Both the position numbers and the translations under genes were made by a program. From positions 1-64,000 of the forward strand of contig CAIVXG010000047.1 in the NCBI GenBank assembly GCA_903909815.1: a stretch of DNA of 64,000 nt, read 5' to 3'. Numbering within the stretch: position 1 is the first letter of the stretch; every line of letters starts with the position of its first letter. The notes below the pieces were generated by a model. That model was not told the origin of the DNA, searched no databases, and saw nothing but the letters and a program-made list of their open reading frames with translations. Shown piece after piece: positions 1 through 8,224 of the stretch. Source of the DNA: an uncultured beta proteobacterium (lineage in GTDB: Bacteria; Pseudomonadota; Gammaproteobacteria; Burkholderiales; Burkholderiaceae_C).

Positions 1-28
1 GGTTTTGGGCGGAAATCCGCGAAAAACC
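1..28. repeat. Imperfect palindrome at the window edge
   Basis: A stem can form from GGTTTT, then GCGGA, a two-base AA loop, TCCGC, and AAAACC. It resembles a REP-like palindrome or the terminator of a gene lying to the left of the window. The element may continue beyond base 1, so its full extent cannot be seen. Confidence 0.4.
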
Positions 29-150
29 CCAAGTCTGACCTTCGACGTTCAAATCGAGACCAGACTCAAACACCAAATTCAACATGTAAATCATCAACTT
101 ACGACGTCCTGATGTGGAAACGTTGGGACACTACTGATTTCAAGTCAAGC

Positions 151-187
151 CTGGATTGCCGCGTCGTTGGCGCTCCTCGCAATGACG
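151..187. repeat. Copy of a dispersed 'GTCATTGCGAG...GCAATCCAG' intergenic repeat
   Basis: Read on the minus strand, the segment begins CGTCATTGCGAGGAGCG and ends GACGCGGCAATCCAG. This is the layout of a short, dispersed, MITE-like intergenic repeat that I recall from many betaproteobacterial genomes. Only one copy is visible here. It lies just upstream of the holin-family gene and explains the spurious open frames in this stretch. Confidence 0.45.
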
Positions 188-211
188 AAACATCGGCTCG
201 GTCAAGGTGCT

Positions 212-577
212 ATGCTGGCGCCCATGAAACTCCTCGTCCGATGGCTTCTCAGCGCCACCGCCTTGCTGGCTGTGGCCCATTTGTACAGCGGCGTGCAGGT
301 GCAGAGTTTTTCGGCAGCGCTGATTGCGGCGTTCGTGATCGGCCTGTTCAACACCTTGCTGCGTCCGATCCTGGTGTTGTTGACCCTGCCGGTGACGATC
401 GTCACCCTGGGTCTGTTCCTGTTCATCATCAACGCCCTGATGTTCTGGCTCGCGTCTGCCAGCCTGAACGGATTTCAGGTTCAGGGATTCGGCGCGGCGC
501 TGCTGGGCTCGCTCATCTACTCGGTGCTGGGCCTGGTGATCGACTCAGCGCTCAGTCACCTGTTCCCGAACAAGTAG
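212..577 (+). CDS. Phage holin family 4 / Mycobacterium-type small membrane protein (PF04020-like)
   Basis: A 121-residue hydrophobic protein with about four transmembrane segments. The pattern FNTLLRPILVLLTLPVTIV and the following LGLFLFIINALMFWLA are typical of the PF04020 'phage holin family' membrane proteins, which are common chromosomal proteins of unknown function rather than phage genes. The ATG at 212 has AAGGTG just upstream. A second in-frame ATG at 224 (MKLLVRW) is an alternative start. The 3' end overlaps the convergent M48 protease gene by 33 bases. Confidence 0.75.
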   Translation: MLAPMKLLVRWLLSATALLAVAHLYSGVQVQSFSAALIAAFVIGLFNTLLRPILVLLTLPVTIVTLGLFLFIINALMFWLASASLNGFQVQGFGAALLGSLIYSVLGLVIDSALSHLFPNK

Positions 578-2155
578 CTCCACCTCGCGCGTGCGGGTGT
601 CGATGATGGACGCTTCGATGTGGTCGCCCGCGCTGCGCGCGCCGCCCTCACCCTTGATGCGCGCCTGCGCCGCCTTGAAGCGGGCCAGGGCGCCAGGGAG
701 GTCCAGGTGCGCCACCTGCGCCTCGGCGTCGGCCCGAATCGCGCTCACGGTCTGCCCCAAGGCGTCGTAGGCGCTGCGCAGCGCCATCCAGGCGTTGGCG
801 TCCTTCGGATGCACAACCACCCAGGTCTGCAACTCCTGCGCCGCCAGATTGGCGCGCCCACCTCGCACCTGAGCCTGCGCCAACAGCAGCAGTTCTGCTC
901 GCTGCGTGGGAACAGCGTCCCCTAACAGCCGCAAGGCACGCGCTGCGTCGTCCTGCGCCAAAGCCAGTTCCACCGACATGAAGCGCGTCAGCCGCTGCGT
1001 CGCTGCATCGCCCTGCGCCAGCGCTTGCAGGCGCGCGAGCAGCTGGCTGGCCTGGCCGAATTCCCGCAAACGCATGCTGGACAGAAGGGCGCTGGTGAGG
1101 GCGCCGGCCTTCCTGGGGAGGTCCCAGCCATCGAAGGTGATGCCGCTGGCCTCGTCCTGCGACAGCCGCAGTGCCTCGGAAGACGGGTTGGCCAGGATGC
1201 GCGCGCGCGCCGCCATCATGGCGTGCTGCGGCGTGAGCGGCGGTGGCGGCAGCACGGCCCCTGCTGCACCCTGGGGCAGGCGCGACTGCACATCGCCGAT
1301 GCGTTCGGTCGTGAGCGGGTGCGTGCGCAGATAGGGAAAGGCGCCGGAGTCGCTGAGCCGGGTGGATTGCTGCAGCTTGTCGAACATGCTGGCGAAGGCC
1401 TCGGGCGCAAAGCCGGCTTGTGACATGACGCCAAACCCCACGCGGTCGGCTTCGCGCTCCATGTCGCGCGAAAAATTCAACTGGTTTTGGATCGCCAGCG
1501 CCTGCCCGCCGGTCAACAAGGCGCTGGCTGCATCCGGGCTCTTGCTGGCTGCCAGCACACCCAGAATCATGGCGCCGATCAGCCATGGCGTTTGCTGGCT
1601 GTCCTTGGCGGCCACGCGCGAGATATGGCGCTGGGTGATGTGGCTGAGCTCGTGCCCCAGCACCGAGGCCAATTCATCGGGGCTGCTCACGATCGCGATC
1701 ATCCCCAAATGCACGCCCATGTAGCCACCCGGCAGCGCAAAGGCGTTGACGCTGCGGTCGCGTATCAGCATCACTTCCCAGGCCAGGCGTTCGTCCATTT
1801 CGGGCGATATCTCGCCGCGCACGCGCGCCGCTGCCAGCAGCGGCTGCCAGATGCCCTGCACATACTCGGCCAGCAGCGGGTCGTCGATGTAGTCGGGGTC
1901 GCGGTAGATTTCGTAGGCGATGCGGTCGCCCAGGCGGCGCTCGGCGCTCAGACTCATGTCACCGGAGTCGCCCAGATGCGGCAGCGGATTGACCGAGCCC
2001 GCAGGCAAGGCCACCAGCGGCCAGCCCAGCACGGCCGCGAACAGGCCCAGTTGCAGGCCGCGAAGCAGTCGACGCCCGGGCGAGAATTTCAAGGTGAATC
2101 CAGCGGCTCGGGGCTCAGGTTTCTGGCCTGCCCGGTGAATGCGCAATGTGAACAT
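545..2155 (-). CDS. bepA: M48 family metalloprotease with TPR-like C-terminus (BepA/YfgC type)
   Basis: 536 residues from the ATG at 2155; a longer TTG start at 2182 is less likely. There is a hydrophobic signal or anchor around residues 30-52. The zinc-protease motif HELSH lies near residue 168, followed by the downstream EREADRVG motif that supplies the third zinc ligand. The C-terminal half is helical and alanine-rich with degenerate tetratricopeptide repeats. Family members act in the periplasm on outer-membrane protein assembly (BepA/LoiP). It is divergent from moaC and forms part of the housekeeping left flank. The family assignment is firm; the BepA name is by architecture only. Confidence 0.85.
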   Translation of the reverse strand: MFTLRIHRAGQKPEPRAAGFTLKFSPGRRLLRGLQLGLFAAVLGWPLVALPAGSVNPLPHLGDSGDMSLSAERRLGDRIAYEIYRDPDYIDDPLLAEYVQGIWQPLLAAARVRGEISPEMDERLAWEVMLIRDRSVNAFALPGGYMGVHLGMIAIVSSPDELASVLGHELSHITQRHISRVAAKDSQQTPWLIGAMILGVLAASKSPDAASALLTGGQALAIQNQLNFSRDMEREADRVGFGVMSQAGFAPEAFASMFDKLQQSTRLSDSGAFPYLRTHPLTTERIGDVQSRLPQGAAGAVLPPPPLTPQHAMMAARARILANPSSEALRLSQDEASGITFDGWDLPRKAGALTSALLSSMRLREFGQASQLLARLQALAQGDAATQRLTRFMSVELALAQDDAARALRLLGDAVPTQRAELLLLAQAQVRGGRANLAAQELQTWVVVHPKDANAWMALRSAYDALGQTVSAIRADAEAQVAHLDLPGALARFKAAQARIKGEGGARSAGDHIEASIIDTRTREVELLVREQVTER

Positions 2156-2218
2156 GGCCGTATGATGCTCGAAAAAGATCAACGTTCAGTGAATCAACCT
2201 TTTCCCCCGCCATTTCCC

Positions 2219-2710
2219 ATGAGTTCATTGACCCACTTCGATGCGCAAGGCCAGGCCCACATGGTGGACGTGGCCGGCAAGGCCAGCACCCACCGCGTTG
2301 CTGTCGCTGGTGGCTGCATAGAGATGTTGCCGCAAACGCTGGACATCATTCTGGCGGGCAGCGCCAAGAAGGGCGACGTGTTGGGCATTGCCCGCATTGC
2401 CGGCATCCAGGCCGCCAAGAAGACCAGCGACTTGATTCCCCTGTGCCACCCGCTGGCGCTGACCCGCGTGGCGCTGGAGTTTTCCAGCGCGCCGCAGCAT
2501 GAGGGCGCAGCCGCAAGGGTGGAGTGCCGCGCCACGGTCGAAACTTTTGGGCCCACGGGCGTGGAGATGGAGGCCCTGACCGCTGTGCAGATCGCCCTGC
2601 TCACGATCTACGACATGTGCAAGGCCGTGGACCGCGGCATGACGATCACGGGCGTGCGGTTGCTGGAAAAACACGGTGGCAAATCGGGCAGCTTCGTGAC
2701 GCGGGAGTGA
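2219..2710 (+). CDS. moaC: Cyclic pyranopterin monophosphate synthase MoaC
   Basis: 163 residues, full length for MoaC. The protein shows the characteristic [11 protein letters not shown], the [10 protein letters not shown] segment and the terminal [13 protein letters not shown]...[10 protein letters not shown] region. MoaC completes the first step of molybdenum cofactor synthesis, converting 3',8-cyclo-GTP to cPMP. The ATG at 2219 is chosen because MSSLTHFD is the usual N-terminal length. Its last ~110 bases are present again, diverged, at the far side of the catabolic region (59631-59765), so this gene appears to mark the left edge of an inserted block. Confidence 0.93.
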   Translation: MSSLTHFDAQGQAHMVDVAGKASTHRVAVAGGCIEMLPQTLDIILAGSAKKGDVLGIARIAGIQAAKKTSDLIPLCHPLALTRVALEFSSAPQHEGAAARVECRATVETFGPTGVEMEALTAVQIALLTIYDMCKAVDRGMTITGVRLLEKHGGKSGSFVTRE

Positions 2711-2731
2711 TCGCTGACTTTCAAAGCGATC
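2709..2731. terminator. Hairpin directly after moaC
   Basis: Perfect 7-bp inverted repeat GATCGCT / AGCGATC with a 9-base loop. It starts inside the moaC stop codon. No T-run follows, so it is only a candidate transcription end. It also coincides with the presumed left junction of the catabolic block. Confidence 0.4.
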
Positions 2732-2855
2732 GGCCGAGAGACAAGGCGCTGAACGGTGGGCACGTTCAATCGAGACCGAAAGGGACAGGGCCACATGCCT
2801 ATCCGACCCCCGGCGAGGTGACCAAGATTTCGCCGAATGACCTCTGGCACTTTCA

Positions 2856-3602
2856 TCAGACACCGAGGTAGTTGGCCAGGGCTGAGCTTTGCGCCACATA
2901 CTGGGACGTACCTTGCAGCACCACCTGTCCCTTTTGCAGCACCAGCGCATGGTCGGAGCGCTGCAGCACCTTACGGTAGTCCCGGTCGACGATCAGCGTG
3001 GCGATGCCGCTAGCACGAATCTCGGCGATCACGCGCCAGATTTCCGTGACGATTTTTGGCGCCAGGCCTTCAGTGGCTTCGTCCAGCACGATCAACTCGG
3101 GGTGCGTCATCAGGGCCCGGCCGATGGCCAGCATCTGCTGCTCACCGCCGGAGAGTTGTCCTCCCAGGTTGGAGATTCTTTCCTGCAAACGGGGAAATGT
3201 GTGCAGCACGCGCTCCAGTGTCCAGTCGTTTCGGCCATCGCGGCCGCAGCGCGCCGCCATCACCATGTTCTCGCGCACGGACAGGTTCGCAAACACGCCC
3301 CGCCCCTCGGGCACGTAGGCCAGGCCCAGCCGCGCCACCTGATGCGGAGCGAAACGCGACGCGTCCTGCCCGAACAGGGTGATGCGGCCTTCGCGCTGTG
3401 CCACATGTCCGAGCAAAGTGCGTATCAGCGTGCTCTTGCCCATGCCATTGCGACCCAGCAGACCGACGGTTTGGCCGGCGCTGATCTGCAGGTCAACGCC
3501 GTGCAGCACGTGACTGGAACCATACCAGGCGTTCAGACCGCTGGCGTCGACAATCAGTTCGGCGCCGGTTCCTCGGGGCGCTTCTATGCCAGCAGTGGTC
3601 AT
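2856..3602 (-). CDS. livF: Branched-chain-type ABC importer ATPase LivF (benzoate operon)
   Basis: 248-residue ABC ATPase with Walker A GRNGMGKST, signature LSGGEQQ and Walker B LIVLDEATEGL. The YVPEGRGVF segment is typical of LivF. It is the last gene of a minus-strand operon running DUF4863 - benzoate-CoA ligase - hydrolase - livJ - livH - livM - livG - livF, and begins one base after the livG stop codon. The operon context makes an aromatic acid, most likely benzoate, the probable substrate rather than an amino acid. The usual catalytic segment LVEQ before the H-loop reads LIVDRDYRKVL, a departure from the LivF norm that is worth noting. Confidence 0.88.
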   Translation of the reverse strand: MTTAGIEAPRGTGAELIVDASGLNAWYGSSHVLHGVDLQISAGQTVGLLGRNGMGKSTLIRTLLGHVAQREGRITLFGQDASRFAPHQVARLGLAYVPEGRGVFANLSVRENMVMAARCGRDGRNDWTLERVLHTFPRLQERISNLGGQLSGGEQQMLAIGRALMTHPELIVLDEATEGLAPKIVTEIWRVIAEIRASGIATLIVDRDYRKVLQRSDHALVLQKGQVVLQGTSQYVAQSSALANYLGV

Positions 3603-3603
3603 A

Positions 3604-4356
3604 TCACTGCTCCCCCAGATAGGCCACGCGCACCTCGTCGCTGTTGCGCACGAAGTCCGGTGTGCCCGAAGCGATCACGCTGCCGTTGACCATGACGGTG
3701 ATGCAGTCGGAAATTCGAAACACCGCGTCCATGTCATGCTCGACCAGCAAAATGGCGTGCTGGCCCTTCAATTCCTCGAGCAGTCTCAGCATGCGTTCCG
3801 TTTCCTCGGCGCCCATCCCCGCCAGCGGCTCGTCCAGTAACAGCACCTTTGGATCAGTGGCCAGGCACATAGCGATTTCGAGTTGGCGCTTGTTCCCATG
3901 CGAGAGCATCCCGGCTTGCAACTCACACACGTCGGTCAGCCCGGCGCGCTCGACGCAAACGCGTGCTGTGGCCATGCTGGCCTGGCACCGCTGCGCGTCT
4001 TGCCACCAGGCCCAGGGTTTGGGAGTGCGTGCCTGCGCCGCGAGGCGACAGTTCTCGAACACGGTGAATGTCTGATAGATGGTGTTTCGCTGATAACTTC
4101 GCCCCAACGCGGCGCGAGCGCGTTGGGGCTGCGACCAGGTAGTGACGTCCTGACCCAGCAGTTCGACCTGGCCACTCGAGGGCGCAAGCTCGCCTGAGAG
4201 CATATTGATCAAGGTGGACTTGCCCGCGCCGTTGGTGCCGATGACAGCGTGCACAGTACCACGCTCCAGCGTCAGCGAAACCCTGTCCACCGCAACCAGT
4301 CCGCCCCAGCGGCGGGTCAGTTCCTTGGCCCGCAGCAGCACTTCAGGTGGGTTCAT
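3604..4356 (-). CDS. livG: Branched-chain-type ABC importer ATPase LivG (benzoate operon)
   Basis: 250 residues from the ATG at 4356 (MNPPEVLLR). The frame is open further upstream, but that part overlaps livM and lacks family similarity. Walker A is GTNGAGKST, the H-loop region is LLVEHDMD, and Walker B is VLLLDEPLAGM, as in LivG. The signature LSHGNKRQLEIA deviates from LSxGxQ, as is common in LivG. It overlaps the end of livM by 14 bases, so the two are probably translationally coupled. It powers uptake together with LivF. Confidence 0.9.
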   Translation of the reverse strand: MNPPEVLLRAKELTRRWGGLVAVDRVSLTLERGTVHAVIGTNGAGKSTLINMLSGELAPSSGQVELLGQDVTTWSQPQRARAALGRSYQRNTIYQTFTVFENCRLAAQARTPKPWAWWQDAQRCQASMATARVCVERAGLTDVCELQAGMLSHGNKRQLEIAMCLATDPKVLLLDEPLAGMGAEETERMLRLLEELKGQHAILLVEHDMDAVFRISDCITVMVNGSVIASGTPDFVRNSDEVRVAYLGEQ

Positions 4357-5344
4357 GAGGCGCTCCCGTGGCTCGCGCTCCTGGCGCGCGGCCGGCCAGG
4401 CGCGCCACCAGTTGCCCAGGCAATCCGACGAGCCCGCGAGGCAGCAGCGCCACGCTGGCAATGATCGACAGGCCCAAGCCCAGGTGCCAATGCTTGGCAA
4501 AGTCCCCAAATATCGCTTCCGATTTGAATAATTCCTGCAGCAGCGCAAAGGCAAATGCGCCCAGCAAGGCCCCGCGCAAATGTCCCAGACCACCCAGGAT
4601 GATCATGATCAGAACCTCGCCCGACATGTGCCAGCTCATCAGTTCGGGATTGACAAACCCATCTTTCACGGCGAACAGGAAGCCGGCCAGACCAGCAATG
4701 CCGCCGGAAATCACGAAGGCCGCCAGCTTGTAGGGGTAGGTGGAAAACCCCGTGGCGCGCATGCGCTGCTCGTTCACCCTGATGCCGTCCAACGCGCGCC
4801 CAAAGCGCGAGCGCAAGATCAGCGCAAGCAGTCCGAACACGCCCAGCAGGCAGGCCAGGGTGAAGGCGTACATGGTCTGTGAGCGGTCCAGATCGAGCAG
4901 TGTGCCCAGCACCGGCTTGCTGCTGAGATAGATGCCGTCGGTACCCCCTCCCAGGGGCGTGTCGTGAACCACATAGAACGCCATCTGGGAAAACGCCAGC
5001 GTCACCATGATGAAGTAAACCCCCCTGGTGCGCAGCGACAAGGCGCCCACGAACAGCGCGCAGAAGGCGGCTGCCAGCACGCTGGCGGGCAACAGCCAGA
5101 GCACAGACGCCGCTGTGTCCGAAGGCGACAGCAGCACCGCTGCGTAGGCGCCCGCGCCAAAGAACGCTGCCTGACCGAAGCAAACCAGGCCGGTGCAGCC
5201 CACGAGCAGTTGCAGACTCAGCGCGAAGATGGCGAAGACCATGATCTTGGTGACGCGGTCGACGCCATAAGGCTCTGCCACCAGCGGAAACAGCGCCAGC
5301 GCGGTGAATGCGAATGCAACGAAGAGCAGTTTGTAGCGATTCAT
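4343..5344 (-). CDS. livM: Branched-chain-type ABC importer permease LivM (benzoate operon)
   Basis: 333-residue polytopic membrane protein with about nine to ten hydrophobic segments. It carries the LivM hallmarks GCTGLVCFGQAAFFGAGAY near the N-terminus and GGLGHLRGALLGA near the C-terminus. The ATG at 5344 (MNRYKLLFV) follows the livH stop by eight bases; the longer open frame extending to 5770 is antisense noise over livH. It pairs with LivH to form the transmembrane channel. Confidence 0.9.
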   Translation of the reverse strand: MNRYKLLFVAFAFTALALFPLVAEPYGVDRVTKIMVFAIFALSLQLLVGCTGLVCFGQAAFFGAGAYAAVLLSPSDTAASVLWLLPASVLAAAFCALFVGALSLRTRGVYFIMVTLAFSQMAFYVVHDTPLGGGTDGIYLSSKPVLGTLLDLDRSQTMYAFTLACLLGVFGLLALILRSRFGRALDGIRVNEQRMRATGFSTYPYKLAAFVISGGIAGLAGFLFAVKDGFVNPELMSWHMSGEVLIMIILGGLGHLRGALLGAFAFALLQELFKSEAIFGDFAKHWHLGLGLSIIASVALLPRGLVGLPGQLVARLAGRAPGARATGAPHEPT

Positions 5345-5352
5345 GCTGACGC

Positions 5353-6234
5353 TTAGCCTGCCTTGAACAGGCCGTCGGGTTTCCAAAGAAGGATCAGCGC
5401 CATCAGCACGTAAACAAGTACACCTGAGGCCTGGGGCAGCAGCACCTTGCCAAAGGTGTCCACCACGCCGATCAGCAACGCGGCCAACAAGGCGCCGCGG
5501 ATCGAGCCAATCCCTCCAATCACCACCACGACAAAACAGATGATGAGCACGGTATTGCCCATGCCGGGATAGACCGAGGACACGGGCGCTGCGATCATGC
5601 CGGCGAACACCGCAATCGCGACACCGGCAGCGAACACGATACGGTACAAAAACTTGATGTCTATGCCCAGCGACTGCACCATCTCGCGATTCGTGCTGCC
5701 GGCGCGAATCATCATCCCCAAGCGTGTGCGCGTGAAGACAAAGTACATGCCCATGGCCAGTGCCAGACAAACGCCCGAGACGAAAAGCCGGTACACCGGG
5801 TAGGTCATCATTTCGCCCAAGGCGATGGTCCCCGCCAGCATGTCCGGGGGCGCCACGCCGTGCACCTCATCACCCAGCAGCAGGCTGCGCAACTCCTCAA
5901 ATACCAGGATCAGTCCATAGGTCATAAGCACCTGCTGCAGATGTTCACGCTCGTACAGGAAGCTGAAAAAGGCCCACTCCAGCACATAGCCCAGCAGCAC
6001 CGCCAGCACCAACCCCACGACCAGCGTCGCGAAAAAGCCGCCGCCAAAGGTCGAGCCCACGATCGGCGCCAGGGCAAAAGCCATGTAGGCGCCAATCATG
6101 TAGAAGCTGCCGTGCGCCAGGTTGATCACGCCCATGATGCCAAAGATCAGCGTCAGGCCGGAAGCGACCAGGAACAGCAGCAGTCCGTACTGCAAGGCGT
6201 TCAGGCACTGGATCAGAAAAGTGGCGAAGTCCAT
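5353..6234 (-). CDS. livH: Branched-chain-type ABC importer permease LivH (benzoate operon)
   Basis: 293 residues from the ATG at 6234 (MDFATFLIQ), with about eight transmembrane segments. It has the LivH signatures LTLIFGIMGVINLAHGSFYM at the N-terminus and VVVIGGIGSIRGALLAALL near the C-terminus. It sits between livJ and livM in the operon. Together with LivM it forms the membrane channel of the presumed benzoate importer. Confidence 0.9.
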   Translation of the reverse strand: MDFATFLIQCLNALQYGLLLFLVASGLTLIFGIMGVINLAHGSFYMIGAYMAFALAPIVGSTFGGGFFATLVVGLVLAVLLGYVLEWAFFSFLYEREHLQQVLMTYGLILVFEELRSLLLGDEVHGVAPPDMLAGTIALGEMMTYPVYRLFVSGVCLALAMGMYFVFTRTRLGMMIRAGSTNREMVQSLGIDIKFLYRIVFAAGVAIAVFAGMIAAPVSSVYPGMGNTVLIICFVVVVIGGIGSIRGALLAALLIGVVDTFGKVLLPQASGVLVYVLMALILLWKPDGLFKAG

Positions 6235-6254
6235 CGCTGCGGGCCAACCCTGAA

Positions 6255-7415
6255 CTACATCTTGCAACCGCGCGCCGGGTCGGCCAGCGCCTTGGTGGCG
6301 ACGCTGATGACCTTGTTCTCCTTGCCCACGACCTGGCGCAGGTAAATGTCCTGCACCGGGTTGTGCGATTTGGACAGGGTGAAGACGCCGCGCGGGCTGT
6401 CGATGCGCGCCTTCTCCACGGCGGCGGCAAATTCGGCCTTCTTCGCCGTATCGCCCTTTGTGGCCAACAGGCCTATGCCAAGAATCTGGGCGGCGTCATA
6501 GCCTTGCACCGCGTACCCATCGGGTTGCAGCTTGTAGGTCTTGGCGTAGGACAGGCGAAAACTGTTGTCCCGCGGCGTGCCCAGGCTGTCGGCGTAGTGC
6601 AGCGTGGTCAGCAAGTCCGCAGCGGCGTCACCGGCGGCCTCCAGGGTACCATCGGTGAGGAAACCGGCGCCGTACAGCGGAATGTTCTTCTTCAGCCCGG
6701 CTGCCGCATAGTCCTTCATGAACTTGGCAGCGCCAGCACCGGCGAAGAAGGTGTAAACCGCATCGGGCTTGGTGGCGGCGATTTCGGTCAGCAGCGCCTG
6801 AAATTCGACGTTCGGGAACGGCAAATTGAGTTCCTTCACCACCTGTCCGCCGCTCTTCTCGAAGGCCTCCTTGAAGCCGCGCGCCGATTCGTCGCCGGCC
6901 GAGTATTTCCAGGTAATGGTCACGACCTTCTTGTGCCCCTTCTTGGCCACCACGTCGCCCATCGCATAGGCCGGCTGCCAATTCGAGAAAGAACTGCGAA
7001 ATATGTTGATGGCGCACATGGGACCGGTGATGGCGTCGGCGCCGCCATTGGGATCAATCATCAGGGTTCCGGTTTCCTTGGCGACCTTGGCCATGGCCAT
7101 GGCCACACCCGAGTGCACTGATCCCACGAGCACATCGACATGGTCGCGCTTCACGAGCTTGTTCACATTGTCCGTGGCCTTGGAGGGGTCGGACTCGTCA
7201 TCGACCTTGACGTACTCGACCTCGCGCCCGGCAATTTTGCCGCCCTGTTCGGCGACGAACAGGCGAAAGCCGTTTTCAATCGCCGTGCCCAATGACGCGT
7301 AGGTGCCGGTGTAGGGCAGCATCAGCCCCACCTTGAGTTTGGGTGCGGCCTGGCCAAAGGCCAGAGGCGCGGCAAGTGCACAGGCAGTGAGCAGGCTGGT
7401 ACGGAACATCTTCAT
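6255..7415 (-). CDS. livJ: Periplasmic substrate-binding protein LivJ-like (benzoate operon)
   Basis: 386 residues with a clear signal peptide (KMFRTSLLTACALAAPLAFG, cleavage near residue 21). The mature part is a type-1 periplasmic binding fold: LKVGLMLPYTGTYASLG at the start and an internal VDVLVGSVHSGVAMA segment. The start codon overlaps the hydrolase stop by four bases, placing it in the same operon as the benzoate-CoA ligase. Family members in such operons bind aromatic acids; the ligand here is inferred from context. Confidence 0.88.
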   Translation of the reverse strand: MKMFRTSLLTACALAAPLAFGQAAPKLKVGLMLPYTGTYASLGTAIENGFRLFVAEQGGKIAGREVEYVKVDDESDPSKATDNVNKLVKRDHVDVLVGSVHSGVAMAMAKVAKETGTLMIDPNGGADAITGPMCAINIFRSSFSNWQPAYAMGDVVAKKGHKKVVTITWKYSAGDESARGFKEAFEKSGGQVVKELNLPFPNVEFQALLTEIAATKPDAVYTFFAGAGAAKFMKDYAAAGLKKNIPLYGAGFLTDGTLEAAGDAAADLLTTLHYADSLGTPRDNSFRLSYAKTYKLQPDGYAVQGYDAAQILGIGLLATKGDTAKKAEFAAAVEKARIDSPRGVFTLSKSHNPVQDIYLRQVVGKENKVISVATKALADPARGCKM

Positions 7416-8224
7416 GGTTTGTCTCCTGGTTTAGGGTGTCGTTGTAAAAAATCGGTGATCGCGGCAATCAGTCGCTCGGTCTGGTCGCGGTGCGGCGAGT
7501 GACCGCAATCGGGCAAGGCCAAGATTTCGGTCTGGGGCACAACCTGGGAGATACCGAGAACCTGTTGCATTGTCCCGTACTCGTCGTCCACACCCTGGAC
7601 CGCCAGCATGGGACAGCGAATAGCGCCGATTTCGCCGGCGATCGACCATTCGCGAAACGCCGGATCCAACCAGACGCGGTTCCAGCCCCAGAAGGCCGAG
7701 TCGGGGTCATCGTGGTACTTCGCCAGCCCCTGCTTCAAGCCCTGTCCCAGATAGGCTTGGCGCGCCAGTTCAATGCTGGCGACCGACAGGTCTTCCACCA
7801 TGATGTGCGGCGCGACGACGATCATGCCTGCGACGGCTTGGGGCCATCGCGCGCCGTACAGCAGTGCGATCGAGGCGCCATCACTGTGCCCCAGCAGCCA
7901 GACCGGGTGCTCGATTCCCAGCGCCGCGAGCACGGCAGGCAAGACCTCGTGCGCCTGGCGGTGCATGAAATCAGTTCCCCACTCTTCAAGCTCGCCGCGC
8001 GGCGTCGAGCGGCCATAGCCAGGGCGCGAATACACCAGGCCGCGGCATGCTGCGGCAGCGCAAAGGCGCGGCGGAAAATCCTTCCACAAGGCCACCGAGC
8101 CCAGGCCTTCGTGCAGGAACACGAGCAGCGGCGCGCCGGCGCGTTGGGCTTCAATCCACTGCAATTCGATGCGCACGGGCAAGCCGCGCCAGTCGATCTG
8201 CACGAATTCTCCGGTTGGCTTCAC
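7412..8224 (-). CDS. Alpha/beta hydrolase of the benzoate operon
   Basis: 270-residue alpha/beta hydrolase with oxyanion segment LHEGLGS, nucleophile elbow GHSDG (Ser nucleophile), a candidate acid in VQGVDDEYG and the catalytic His in LPDCGHSPH. It is coupled to its neighbours by four-base overlaps on both sides (ligase upstream, livJ downstream). Hydrolases of this type accompany benzoate-CoA ligase in box-type benzoate clusters. A role in hydrolysing a CoA thioester or ester intermediate is a guess. No boxABC genes are present in the window. Confidence 0.8.
   Translation of the reverse strand: MKPTGEFVQIDWRGLPVRIELQWIEAQRAGAPLLVFLHEGLGSVALWKDFPPRLCAAAACRGLVYSRPGYGRSTPRGELEEWGTDFMHRQAHEVLPAVLAALGIEHPVWLLGHSDGASIALLYGARWPQAVAGMIVVAPHIMVEDLSVASIELARQAYLGQGLKQGLAKYHDDPDSAFWGWNRVWLDPAFREWSIAGEIGAIRCPMLAVQGVDDEYGTMQQVLGISQVVPQTEILALPDCGHSPHRDQTERLIAAITDFLQRHPKPGDKP

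Noticed and set aside
212-577. Prophage remnant suggested by the holin-family protein
   Set aside because: PF04020 proteins are widespread chromosomal membrane proteins and no other phage gene is nearby.
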